The notes under the pieces are model-generated. The model searched no databases, had not been told where the DNA came from, and saw only the letters and a program-made list of their open reading frames with translations. Of a stretch of 30,674 nt of DNA, positions 8,189-15,644 are shown piece by piece; the first letter of the stretch is position 1; every line of letters starts with the position of its first letter. The DNA is from CAUPWF01 sp044425815 (GTDB taxonomy: Bacteria > Bacillota > Clostridia > Lachnospirales > Lachnospiraceae). The stretch is from NCBI GenBank assembly GCA_044425815.1, contig JAWXVA010000023.1, positions 1-30,674 on the forward strand, given 5' to 3'. A program made the position numbers and the translations under genes.

Positions 8189-8298
8189 AAATCTTAAGAA
8201 CAGAATCAATTCTAGCACAGCTCTTGCACAGAAGAATACGGTATTGATTCATTATAACAAACGTATGTTTGAAAAACAATCAGAAAGGAAAAGAAAAA

Positions 8299-8460
8299 AT
8301 GGAGAATGAAAAGAGTAAGAATGATGTCAATGGGTTTACGAAACAGATTGGTACAACTATCTATCAAGTCAATGTGTTTTTTGATGAACAAGCAACATTA
8401 GGATTTGAAGAAAAGATGTGGCGTTTGATTTCAAATGACATGACTTATGCGCAAAAGTAA
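8299..8460 (+). CDS. TnpW-type transposon-encoded small protein
   Basis: A 53-residue protein. The pattern KQIGTTIYQVNVFFDEQATL then FEEKMWRLISND matches the TnpW family (GTT-Y-V-V-F, then E-K-RLI-N), known from Tn4451-type elements but of unknown function. The open frame begins at 8269, but AAAGGAAAAG places the start at ATG 8299. It heads the plus-strand mobilization genes of the inner element. Confidence 0.65.
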   Translation: MENEKSKNDVNGFTKQIGTTIYQVNVFFDEQATLGFEEKMWRLISNDMTYAQK

Positions 8461-8516
8461 TAAGTAAGCAAAACAGAAACAGTGGTATCACTAGCGTGAT
8501 AAGAAAGAGAGGAAAT

Positions 8517-8825
8517 ATGGCAAGAACAAGTAAGAGTTTAGAGGAACGTATTCAGGAAAAAAATGAAAGAGCAAAAAAATTATTAGAAGAAGCAAAGAAA
8601 GTAGAAGCACAAAGAAAGCAGTTAGAAAAGAGGCAACAAGCAGAAGAACGAAAAAAACGAACTCATCGATTGATTCAAGTGGGTGCAGCTGTGGAATCTG
8701 TACTACAAGCACCTATTGAAGAATGCGATATTGAAAAGTTGATTTTATTTTTGAAAAAACAAGAAGCGAATGGAAAGTTTTTCACCAAAGCAATGCAAAA
8801 AAGTCCAGAAACTGACATGGAATAA
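8517..8825 (+). CDS. DUF3847-like accessory mobilization protein
   Basis: A 102-residue, highly charged protein. Residues 8-50 form a continuous coiled coil (EERIQEKNERAKKLLEEAKK), followed by RKKRTHRLIQVGAAVESVL, the signature of DUF3847 proteins that sit directly before MobA/MobL relaxase genes. They are thought to act with the relaxase at oriT in the manner of MobC. GAGAGGAAAT precedes ATG 8517. The oriT follows immediately. The relaxosome role is inference from position and family. Confidence 0.7.
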   Translation: MARTSKSLEERIQEKNERAKKLLEEAKKVEAQRKQLEKRQQAEERKKRTHRLIQVGAAVESVLQAPIEECDIEKLILFLKKQEANGKFFTKAMQKSPETDME

Positions 8826-8870
8826 GAGCATGGGGATGAGAAGTTATTTTCTTATCCCTATCTTTCTTTT

Positions 8871-8999
8871 TCGGATAGGGCGCACTTATAGACAACCAGA
8901 GGTCGTCTATATAAGTTTGCCACAAGTGGCAACCAGTCTGCGCTTACGCTTGCTGGGCTCGTTCCGTCGGCGGTAAATAGTGTCGGACACGACACATGA
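8871..8999 (-). other. oriT: Origin of transfer (oriT) of the inner element, MobQ type
   Basis: Read on the minus strand, positions 8888-8877 give TAAGTGCGCCCT, identical to my recollection of the RSF1010-type nick region used by MobQ relaxases. Beside it are an imperfect inverted repeat (TATAGAC at 8887-8893 with GTCTATA at 8905-8911), a second dyad TTGCCAC-AA-GTGGCAA (8917-8932) and a third, GTGTC/GACAC (8980-8995). The matching MobA/MobL relaxase begins at 9059. The nick would fall near 8880-8882 on the minus strand. Confidence 0.8.
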
Positions 9000-9058
9000 T
9001 GAAAAAAATTCTATTTGTCAGGATGGTTGATAAATGATATCGAAGGGAGTTGAAGAAA

Positions 9059-10648
9059 ATGGCAATTTTTCATATGGCAATTAAGATAGTAGGAAGAAGC
9101 AAAGGGAAATCTATCATTGCTGCATCTGCTTATTTAAATGGTGATGTAATGAAAGATTATGAAACAGGAAGGACGAGTTACTATACTTCTAAAAGTGAAG
9201 TGATTTATACCGAATTGATGATGTGTAAACATGCACCACCAGAATGGAGCGATGTTCCAGACGAGAATATTAGACAATTTAAACAGTCCACTCGGTACAA
9301 ATGTTCCAATGATAAAGATGGGGATTTGGATAAGTTTCTAATCACATTTCAAAAGCAGAGGTTATGGAATGAGGTTTTAAAGATTGAGTCGGAATCCAAT
9401 GCACAATTAGGAAGAAGCTTTGAATTTTCCTTGCCAGTGGAATGGAGTAGACAAGAACAGATTACGATTACGAGAGATTATATTCAAAAACAATTTGTAG
9501 ATAAGGGGATGTGTGCAGATTGGAGTATTCACGATAAAGGAGACGGGAATCCCCATGTTCATCTTCTACTTACTATGCGTCCCTTTTATATAGATGGTTC
9601 TTGGGGGAAGAAAGAAGTAAAGGATTGGGCATTTGAACGGGATAAGGAAGGACAAAGGATCATCAATCCATCTCATCTTAATTGGTGGCAAGACAAGAAA
9701 GATTCTAATAGATGCGGGATACGAATTCCTATAGTGGATGAAGAAGGAGTGCAAAAGGTAGGGGCGAGAAATCGGAAACAGTGGAAACGAGTATTGGTAG
9801 ATTCTACAGGATGGAATAATCCTCATAATTGTGAATTCTGGAGAAGTGAATGGGCAAAAAGTTGTAATCTTCATTTGCCAAAAGAAAAGTGGATGGATCA
9901 TCGTTCCTTTGCCAGACAAGGGAAGATAGAGATTCCTACTATTCACGAGGGAGCAAGTGCAAGGATGATTCATCAGAAATTTGAACAAGGGTTTGGTAAT
10001 GAGTATTCATGGAAGATAGAAAAAAATCGAACTATTAAAGAACAAAATAACTTATTGAAAAAGGTACAAGGTGCATTTGCGAATGTAACAGCATGGTTAA
10101 AACAATGGAAGGAGAATTTAGATGACGTTAGACGAGAGCAACTTTATGATTCCGATAATGGAAGAAATGATTCAACAGTTAGAGGAACAGCAGGAATTAT
10201 TAGAAGAGGTGTATCAAGAAGTGGAGAAACAGAACAGACACATTCAGGAGTTAGAAATAGAAAATCAGCAATGGCAAGACTTGTCGCAGAAGCTGAACAA
10301 AGAGAACTATTTATTGCAGACACAAAACGAAGAATTGATGAAATTCATCAAAGAATAAAGAAAGCGAGGGATATGAATGAAAGATTTCGGAAACTTACTG
10401 CAAGAAGAGCAGGTACAGGAGATGTTGGATATGTTGGAAGAACAGCAGATGGAGATAGAGAGAATGGACAAGATTATAAGAGAGCAAAAAGCACAAGTGA
10501 GCGAATTGCTGGACTTAAACGAGAAACTGAATTACGAGAACAACATAGAGAACGTGCAAGCTTTAAAGAACAACTTGAAGCTAGTAGAAGAATCCTTGAA
10601 GAACGAGAAAGAAAAGTATCAAGTAGATATAATGACCATTCAAGATAG
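9059..10648 (+). CDS. mobA: MobA/MobL-family (MobQ) relaxase
   Basis: Relaxase of 529 residues that would nick oriT and attach to the transferred strand. The N-terminus MAIFHMAIKIVGRSKGKS, then AASAYLNG, fits MobA/MobL motif I with a candidate catalytic Tyr. WSIHDKGDGNPHVHLLLTMRP (near residues 158-178) is the HxH metal motif. ATG 9059 follows AAGGGAG by nine bases; the frame also offers a TTG at 9050. The relaxase domain ends near residue 350. The last 175 codons run through two other open frames (10122..10358 and 10377 onward) with their own ribosome-binding sites, so the tail is either dual coding or only an open frame. A host conjugation system must supply the channel. Confidence 0.88.
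   Translation: MAIFHMAIKIVGRSKGKSIIAASAYLNGDVMKDYETGRTSYYTSKSEVIYTELMMCKHAPPEWSDVPDENIRQFKQSTRYKCSNDKDGDLDKFLITFQKQRLWNEVLKIESESNAQLGRSFEFSLPVEWSRQEQITITRDYIQKQFVDKGMCADWSIHDKGDGNPHVHLLLTMRPFYIDGSWGKKEVKDWAFERDKEGQRIINPSHLNWWQDKKDSNRCGIRIPIVDEEGVQKVGARNRKQWKRVLVDSTGWNNPHNCEFWRSEWAKSCNLHLPKEKWMDHRSFARQGKIEIPTIHEGASARMIHQKFEQGFGNEYSWKIEKNRTIKEQNNLLKKVQGAFANVTAWLKQWKENLDDVRREQLYDSDNGRNDSTVRGTAGIIRRGVSRSGETEQTHSGVRNRKSAMARLVAEAEQRELFIADTKRRIDEIHQRIKKARDMNERFRKLTARRAGTGDVGYVGRTADGDRENGQDYKRAKSTSERIAGLKRETELREQHRERASFKEQLEASRRILEERERKVSSRYNDHSR
10122..10358 (+). CDS. Small coiled-coil protein overlapping the relaxase tail
   Basis: A 78-residue frame, +1 relative to the relaxase. AAGGAG sits seven bases before ATG 10122, an excellent start. 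The sequence is one continuous coiled coil rich in Glu, Gln and Leu (MIQQLEEQQELLEEVYQEVE). Its codons look as natural as those of its neighbours. It lies wholly inside the relaxase frame. A partner of the next coiled-coil membrane protein is possible, but I do not know its function. Confidence 0.55.
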   Translation: MTLDESNFMIPIMEEMIQQLEEQQELLEEVYQEVEKQNRHIQELEIENQQWQDLSQKLNKENYLLQTQNEELMKFIKE

Positions 10649-11336
10649 ATTGAAGGAGGTATTACGAGAGAAAGAATATGCGGAAACTCATCAGAAAGTA
10701 GAAACTCATAGGGTAACGGTACAAGTGCCTTATGAGCGATGTAATAGCTGTGACCAGACAGCATTGCGAAAAACAAAATCAGACTATGATAGAGCATGGA
10801 AAAGGTTAGAATCTGAATTTAAGCAACGTACAGTTATATATGAGAGCACCTTTTTAGGATGCATCGTTTATGCGTTTCTAATTACAATATTCATGGCAAT
10901 TAGAACACATAATTTTATCAGTGATGTGGCAGAGTTCTTGATTACCATTGAAGAAGGAATCGTAACAATAATAAAAGGAATTTTTTATGCGGGAAAAGTG
11001 GTTGCGACTCTGAGTAATGGAATAGCAAATACAATTATGTCTACTATGGTTCATTGGTTTCTATTAGTATTAACGATGGTAGTGTTGCTAGTAGGAATTC
11101 TTGTTCTAATCTGGTTGGGAATGAGATGGATTGATAATATTTATAAGAAATATTGTTGGGATCGAATCAGTCTCATAGTAATCATTGTGAATATTGCTCT
11201 TTTTATTTTCTTTGGTGATTGGGTGAAGCAACTGATGAAAATCAATCAGGTTGTATTGCTACTGGTGTTTCATGGGATTTATATGACTATTCGTTGGTAT
11301 GTGAAAGGATGGCGAGAAGCAAGGGGATATTATTGA
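10377..11336 (+). CDS. Coiled-coil membrane protein downstream of the relaxase
   Basis: A 319-residue protein. Residues 1-100 are coiled coil, then VPYERCNSCDQTALRKTKSDYDRAWKR. About four membrane spans follow (FLGCIVYAFLITIFMAI; an amphipathic stretch with GIVTIIKGIFYAGKVV; WFLLVLTMVVLLVGILVLIW; ISLIVIIVNIALFIFFG). Similar proteins near mobA in Clostridia are labelled DUF6040, if I recall correctly. The first 272 bases overlap the relaxase tail in another frame. GAGGG precedes the ATG. Location beside mobA suggests a membrane link between relaxosome and a host conjugation channel, or an entry-exclusion role; both are guesses. Confidence 0.65.
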   Translation: MKDFGNLLQEEQVQEMLDMLEEQQMEIERMDKIIREQKAQVSELLDLNEKLNYENNIENVQALKNNLKLVEESLKNEKEKYQVDIMTIQDRLKEVLREKEYAETHQKVETHRVTVQVPYERCNSCDQTALRKTKSDYDRAWKRLESEFKQRTVIYESTFLGCIVYAFLITIFMAIRTHNFISDVAEFLITIEEGIVTIIKGIFYAGKVVATLSNGIANTIMSTMVHWFLLVLTMVVLLVGILVLIWLGMRWIDNIYKKYCWDRISLIVIIVNIALFIFFGDWVKQLMKINQVVLLLVFHGIYMTIRWYVKGWREARGYY

Positions 11337-11357
11337 TTTAGAAACTAACAGTATAAT

Positions 11358-11400
11358 GAAGAATCATATTATATATTGGACAGTAAAAATATGATTCTTC
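11358..11400. terminator. Hairpin between convergent mob and agr operons
   Basis: GAAGAATCATATT (11358-11370) pairs perfectly with AATATGATTCTTC (11388-11400). It lies 22 bp after the coiled-coil gene and 12 bp before the agrB stop, so it can serve both strands. No T-tract follows on either strand, so intrinsic termination may be weak. Confidence 0.55.
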
Positions 11401-11411
11401 ATGCTCAAAGA

Positions 11412-11975
11412 TTATATCTTCTCAACTATTTTCTTGATGAAAATCAAGCAACACGCACAAAAAAAGGAATATATAATTGAAACGCTAATATTACTTGGTA
11501 ATAAAAGTGAAATGATAGCACCAATAACAATTATGAGTAAGGATATCATTTTATGTTTACGATATTCTGTTTCGGACAATTCTATTTTGGAAATGTCTGA
11601 CGGAGAATATAGAAAGCATAAAACTAGACAGTAAATAATAACACAAATCATAGACATGCTACTTAGATTTATATATTTTATTACAAGCCAATTTGAAATA
11701 CAAAGAAGGCAAGTAAAGAAAATACAGGTGAATTGTGTTGGTGCATGTAAGCCACCAGCATGGTGACGCAATACGGCAAAAGCTACGAGCCAACAGTAGG
11801 TTTCAATAAGTGTATGTGAAAAAAATCCCCATATTGTTAAAAAAAATAAAGTGATAGCGGTGTTCAGAATACATTCTAATCCATAAATATAAACTTCCAC
11901 TTGTTCTTGGTCAGGGATAACTTTGGAACGTTTTAGCAGATAATCTACAATTTTTTGTGAACATATAGTAATCAT
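11412..11975 (-). CDS. agrB: AgrB-like peptide-processing membrane protease
   Basis: A 187-residue integral membrane cysteine protease that cleaves the C-terminal tail of AgrD and forms the thiolactone ring. RHHAGGLHAPTQFTC places the catalytic pair at His77 and Cys84, the same numbers as in Staphylococcus aureus AgrB. Five or six hydrophobic spans follow the family pattern. It is the last gene of a minus-strand operon: its ATG shares one base with the stop of the response regulator gene (TAATG), so translation is coupled. The matching AgrD lies on the opposite strand at 14339. AgrB type is certain from motifs; peptide specificity is unknown. Confidence 0.92.
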   Translation of the reverse strand: MITICSQKIVDYLLKRSKVIPDQEQVEVYIYGLECILNTAITLFFLTIWGFFSHTLIETYCWLVAFAVLRHHAGGLHAPTQFTCIFFTCLLCISNWLVIKYINLSSMSMICVIIYCLVLCFLYSPSDISKIELSETEYRKHKMISLLIIVIGAIISLLLPSNISVSIIYSFFCACCLIFIKKIVEKI

Positions 11976-12703
11976 TACAGTATTCCTCCATCAAATCTTG
12001 TTGAATATTCGGAAAAACAAGCAATCACTTCTTTGTAATAGGAGCGTCCTATGGTAGCAGTCATTTGATTGGATAGGACAATCATATGATTTGTTATTTT
12101 CTGAATGTGAGCTATATTTACAATGTAGGAACGATGAATGCGTATAAATTCCTTTGGTAAATAGGTAATAATATTATTTAAAGTGGTATATTGGCTATAA
12201 TGTCCAGAAATAGCCAATATATCAACATAGTGTACGCTTGAAGAAAAGGCTAAAATATCCTTGTAAGGAATGCAGATAATCTCTTGCTTATTTCGATAGG
12301 TATAAGCGTTACCGATAATATCCTTAGCTATCTCGTCAAGACATCGGTATAGAGGTTCTGTTTGTACAGGTTTTAATAAATAGTTCATCGCTTGGACGTC
12401 GTAGCCACGGAAAACATATTCTCGAAAGGCTGTTAAGAAGATAATTTTGCCAGTATATCCTTCCTTTCGTAATCTTTCGGCAACATCTAGCCCACTCATT
12501 TCTCCCATCTGAATATCAAGAAAAAACACATGATAGTTCTGGAAAGATGCGGGTGTACTATGATTTTGAAAGAAAGTTTCTCCACAACTATATTCCGAAA
12601 GTTCTATATTTAAATGATTTAAATCACCCCAATTCTTTAATTCTATCCTTAATCGCTCCATCTCTGGGGGTTGATCTTCCAATATTGCAATATTTATTCG
12701 CAT
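11975..12703 (-). CDS. agrA: LytTR-family response regulator, AgrA-like
   Basis: A 242-residue regulator. The receiver domain has acidic ED at residues 9-10, phospho-acceptor Asp63 (FFLDIQMGEMSG), the Thr of FLTAF and the Lys of YLLKPV. The C-terminal domain from about residue 140 is LytTR (IPYKDILAFSSSVHYV, then FIRIHRSYIVNIAHI), the DNA-binding type used by AgrA and VirR. GGAG precedes ATG 12703. It lies between the kinase and AgrB genes and would be activated by the kinase when peptide accumulates. The likely target is the control region between the kinase and agrD. Confidence 0.92.
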   Translation of the reverse strand: MRINIAILEDQPPEMERLRIELKNWGDLNHLNIELSEYSCGETFFQNHSTPASFQNYHVFFLDIQMGEMSGLDVAERLRKEGYTGKIIFLTAFREYVFRGYDVQAMNYLLKPVQTEPLYRCLDEIAKDIIGNAYTYRNKQEIICIPYKDILAFSSSVHYVDILAISGHYSQYTTLNNIITYLPKEFIRIHRSYIVNIAHIQKITNHMIVLSNQMTATIGRSYYKEVIACFSEYSTRFDGGIL

Positions 12704-12760
12704 AATCTACTCCTATTCTTTTTGTTCATATTATATTTAGAGATTGCTGTTGCTTGCATT

Positions 12761-14113
12761 CTATTCCGAGATATTTGATGCTTGTACTGGAATCATGATA
12801 TGAACTGAAAATACTTGATTCTCAGTATTTATTTGAATGATACCATTGGATTGTTCTATAATGTCGTGTATGCGTTTGATACCGATGCCATGCTCAGAAT
12901 GATTTTTTAATGAAGCAAGTGTACGAGCCGCATTATATTTTAACTGTCCATCATAAGTGTTTTCAATATGAATGATAACCATATGCTTGAAAGGTTTAAT
13001 ATAAAAGTGAATGCTTGGGCGACTATCTGGAGTTGCATTGATGAGTCGTTCACAAGCTTCTAGAGCATTGTTCCATAGGTTGCCTAATAAAGAAGAGAGC
13101 GAAACAGCATCTAATGGAAATGGATCAGGAGACATGACAGAGTAATCTATCGCAATCCCTTTTTTATAAGCCAGTTCAATCTTTGATGATAATATACAGT
13201 CGATAGCAGTATTCCCTGTTGTAATCAGATGATGAGATTGATTAAGTGTTTGATGATATTCTTCAATATATGCAATTAATTCATCTGTTTTATGGTCGGT
13301 GGCAAGTAGTTGAATTACATCTAAATGAATGTCCATATCATGCTTTATTTCTCTAAGAGCTTCTGTTGCTTGTATTAGATTATGATATTCCAACTCTTCT
13401 AATTCATATAATTTTTGTTTCTGAATTAATTGACTATTCAGCTCCTTGGAACGTCCTAGTTGGTAAATATATAGTAATAGTGATAAAAATAGTATTAAGA
13501 AAAATAAATTTACCAGTGTAAGATTAGAAGTGAAATATCTGCTATGAATTAGTTCTTCTAATTCTAGAGTAATTACTAGTATGTAATGTCCAATCATAAT
13601 TCCAGAAATTGAGATTATCATATAAAATATTTTTTGCAAACCTGTCATTTCAATGCAATTATTTCCCATAAAGTAAAAGATGAAAACGAAAATAGCGATT
13701 AGTGTAATATAAAGCAAGGTAAATGGAATTCGAAGTACACCACCTAATAATAATTCTGGAGCTTCAATATTAGAAATACTTTGCGGAACTAATATAGTGA
13801 TATATTCAGCTACTAGACAAATTACTGAATAGATAGCACCCCAAAAGATTCGCATTATGATAGTGTCTTGATAGAATATAACTGCAAAAACAATGTCTAA
13901 TAGACAAAAGCTACTTATCATAATAAGTGTAGGGATATCAAATTGATTTAAAATACAAATCAAAAGGAATTGCCCTGATAGAAAAAATAATTGTAGAGAG
14001 AAGGGATGTTTATAGCCATCTTTTCTCTCTAGTTTTGTATGTAGAAAAAGATAGAATAATAAAATCTCCATTAAATTAATAAAGCATTCCCATAATAATA
14101 GATTGATACGCAT
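12761..14113 (-). CDS. agrC: AgrC-like membrane histidine kinase (GHKL type)
   Basis: A 450-residue sensor kinase. The N-terminal half has about six membrane spans. REIKHDMDIHLDVIQLL (near residue 257) holds the phospho-accepting His, followed by a GHKL ATPase with N box GNLWNNALEA (near 343) and G box HGIGIKRIHDII (near 408). This is the standard AgrC layout. The open frame extends upstream to 14302, but AAGGAG with good spacing precedes ATG 14113, and the extra 63 residues (a run of Asn, Ser, Thr) look like translated control DNA. I therefore use 14113. It is predicted to sense the AgrD-derived peptide. Confidence 0.88.
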   Translation of the reverse strand: MRINLLLWECFINLMEILLFYLFLHTKLERKDGYKHPFSLQLFFLSGQFLLICILNQFDIPTLIMISSFCLLDIVFAVIFYQDTIIMRIFWGAIYSVICLVAEYITILVPQSISNIEAPELLLGGVLRIPFTLLYITLIAIFVFIFYFMGNNCIEMTGLQKIFYMIISISGIMIGHYILVITLELEELIHSRYFTSNLTLVNLFFLILFLSLLLYIYQLGRSKELNSQLIQKQKLYELEELEYHNLIQATEALREIKHDMDIHLDVIQLLATDHKTDELIAYIEEYHQTLNQSHHLITTGNTAIDCILSSKIELAYKKGIAIDYSVMSPDPFPLDAVSLSSLLGNLWNNALEACERLINATPDSRPSIHFYIKPFKHMVIIHIENTYDGQLKYNAARTLASLKNHSEHGIGIKRIHDIIEQSNGIIQINTENQVFSVHIMIPVQASNISE

Positions 14114-14142
14114 TTTCGTTAACTCCTTGGATAATTTGTTTT

Positions 14143-14172
14143 TACAACTGATATATTCTAAGTTTAACAGTA
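14143..14172. promoter_or_regulatory. Candidate LytTR-regulator binding repeats
   Basis: On the minus strand, ACTGTTAAA and TCAGTTGTA are two GTT-centred repeats with a 20-bp period, close to the paired-repeat layout bound by AgrA- and VirR-type LytTR domains. They lie 30-60 bases before the kinase start, in the region shared with agrD. The match is loose. Confidence 0.35.
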
Positions 14173-14241
14173 AAAATGGTGTCTCACAAGCCTTGATTAT
14201 GTCGTTCGCGCTGTGAGAGCTACCGTTCGTGGAAAGTGGGG

Positions 14242-14269
14242 TTGAATTATTATTATTATTTGTTATATT
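14242..14269 (+). promoter_or_regulatory. Promoter for agrD and the exporter genes
   Basis: TTGAAT (14242-14247), 16 bp of mostly ATT repeats, TATATT (14264-14269), about 70 bases before the agrD start. Confidence 0.65.
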
Positions 14270-14338
14270 GAAATCACCATGGTGAGTAAAGTTGTATGAC
14301 ATAAAAAATCAGACAATTAAGGAGGGGGGGTGAAATTG

Positions 14339-14491
14339 ATGGAAAACAGAAAAATAAATATGGCACCCCAGAAAAAGGATAGTGCCAAGTTCTTATTAGA
14401 TGCATTATCGACTATTGCAGAAAAAAATGCAACAGCATTATGCAGAGGTTTCATGTATGAACCAGAAATACCAAAAAAGTTAAAAAAATAG
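14339..14491 (+). CDS. agrD: AgrD-like cyclic peptide precursor
   Basis: A 50-residue signal precursor, too short for ordinary gene calling. An amphipathic N-terminal helix (SAKFLLDALSTIAEKN) is followed by ATALCRGFMYEPEIPKKLKK. It aligns with S. aureus AgrD-I (CDFIM followed by DEVEVPKEL): the Cys at 35, the Met at 39 and the Pro-Lys-x-Leu tail all match. The predicted mature signal is therefore a thiolactone ring of CRGFM with a short tail. GGAGG lies 13 bases before ATG 14339; a GTG in frame at 14330 is the alternative start. It is divergent from agrC-agrA-agrB, unlike the usual agrBDCA order. Confidence 0.85.
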   Translation: MENRKINMAPQKKDSAKFLLDALSTIAEKNATALCRGFMYEPEIPKKLKK

Positions 14492-14513
14492 GGAGGAAAG
14501 GAGTGTGAAGATT

Positions 14514-15644
14514 ATGAAAAAAAACTTTTGGATTTTACTGATCGTGATTCTTGTATCTGGATGCGCATATAATAGTCCGGAAAATGAAGAGTCATCTACT
14601 CAAAGTGAAAGTATGTCTAATACAGAACAAAAGACAGGAGATTTTGATTTTCCAGAGAAACTTGAGTGTGAAGAAGGTAATGTTAAATTTAATTGCGAAG
14701 TAGAGATTGATGCTAATCTAAAAACAGAAAAGATATATACAGCCACAGCAAGTCAATGTGAAATCAATGTAGAAAATGCATTCGATGAATTATATTCTGA
14801 AATTACGGATTATGACACTTATGAATACGAAGAAAAGAATGAGTATGGCAATACGGTTCAAACAGCAACTTATGTTGATAAAAATGAAACTTCCTTTTCG
14901 TTTGGACCTATGTCAAGTAAATTATCATTTATGAAAATGGATAAGATGCCTTATATTCTAAGTGCATTTCGATTAGATGAGTCATATGATGATTATAATG
15001 CTAATCTTTTTTCAATTGAAAATCAGTTATCATTTGCAACAAGGGAAGAAACATATTCTGATTTGATAACTTTGTTTGAGAAGATAGGTGCACCTACCGA
15101 GTATAAATACAAAGCATATGCACTAGATTATAATACACTAAAAACAGAAGAAAAACATGAAGATATGGATGGAAATGACGATCAGTCAAGTTATAAAAAA
15201 GAATGGAGTTCTGACGATGATGCCTATTATTTTGTGATGAGACAATGTTTTGAAAAATTACCAGTTTACCATGTGTATGCAGAGATATTCTCCACGGAGG
15301 CAGATATGAATACTCCAGTACAAGCAGTGATATCTTCAGAAGGATTAGAGTCATTAGATATTGAAAAAATATTTACATTTACTGATAAAAAAGAGGTTAT
15401 CAATATGGTATCTCTTGATGATGTTGTCACAACAGTCTCGAATAAATATAACCAGATTTTAGGTGACGGAACATATGAAATTACATATGTAGAGTTATAT
15501 TATTACGTTGATCTATCAGGTGAAACTGGCACGTATGAAGTGTATCCTTGTTGGATATTAAAAGGGGTAGAAATGAAAAATGATGGAGAAAGTAATATTC
15601 AAATCATTATTGACGCACAGACAGGAGAGGAATTAATTCCATGA
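14514..15644 (+). CDS. Secreted lipoprotein next to the agr genes
   Basis: A lipoprotein of about 376 residues. The signal peptide MKKNFWILLIVILVSGC ends in a clear lipobox (LVSGC), so the Cys would be lipidated and the protein anchored outside the membrane. The mature part is acidic with no catalytic motif I recognise. The last 60 residues (EITYVELYYYVDL, then IIIDAQTGEELIP) resemble a PepSY-like repeat found in peptidase-inhibitory or sensor proteins. Starts are GTG 14505 or ATG 14514; AAGGAG favours the ATG. Its stop overlaps the start of the permease gene (ATGA). With the transporter it may give immunity or sensing. That is inference. Confidence 0.7.
   Translation: MKKNFWILLIVILVSGCAYNSPENEESSTQSESMSNTEQKTGDFDFPEKLECEEGNVKFNCEVEIDANLKTEKIYTATASQCEINVENAFDELYSEITDYDTYEYEEKNEYGNTVQTATYVDKNETSFSFGPMSSKLSFMKMDKMPYILSAFRLDESYDDYNANLFSIENQLSFATREETYSDLITLFEKIGAPTEYKYKAYALDYNTLKTEEKHEDMDGNDDQSSYKKEWSSDDDAYYFVMRQCFEKLPVYHVYAEIFSTEADMNTPVQAVISSEGLESLDIEKIFTFTDKKEVINMVSLDDVVTTVSNKYNQILGDGTYEITYVELYYYVDLSGETGTYEVYPCWILKGVEMKNDGESNIQIIIDAQTGEELIP

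Noticed and set aside
8770..8976. Plus-strand 68-residue frame across the oriT
   Set aside because: It starts inside the DUF3847-like gene and runs through the oriT dyads; it is not a plausible protein.
9566..9988. Minus-strand 140-residue frame inside the relaxase
   Set aside because: Shadow of the relaxase domain; Pro/Phe/Ser-rich composition and no start signal.
11401..11634. Plus-strand 77-residue frame over agrB
   Set aside because: Antisense shadow of agrB with no ribosome-binding site or recognisable pattern.
14114..14302. 63-residue N-terminal extension of the histidine kinase
   Set aside because: Low-complexity Asn/Ser/Thr, no ribosome-binding site at 14302, while AAGGAG precedes ATG 14113; the DNA fits a divergent control region.
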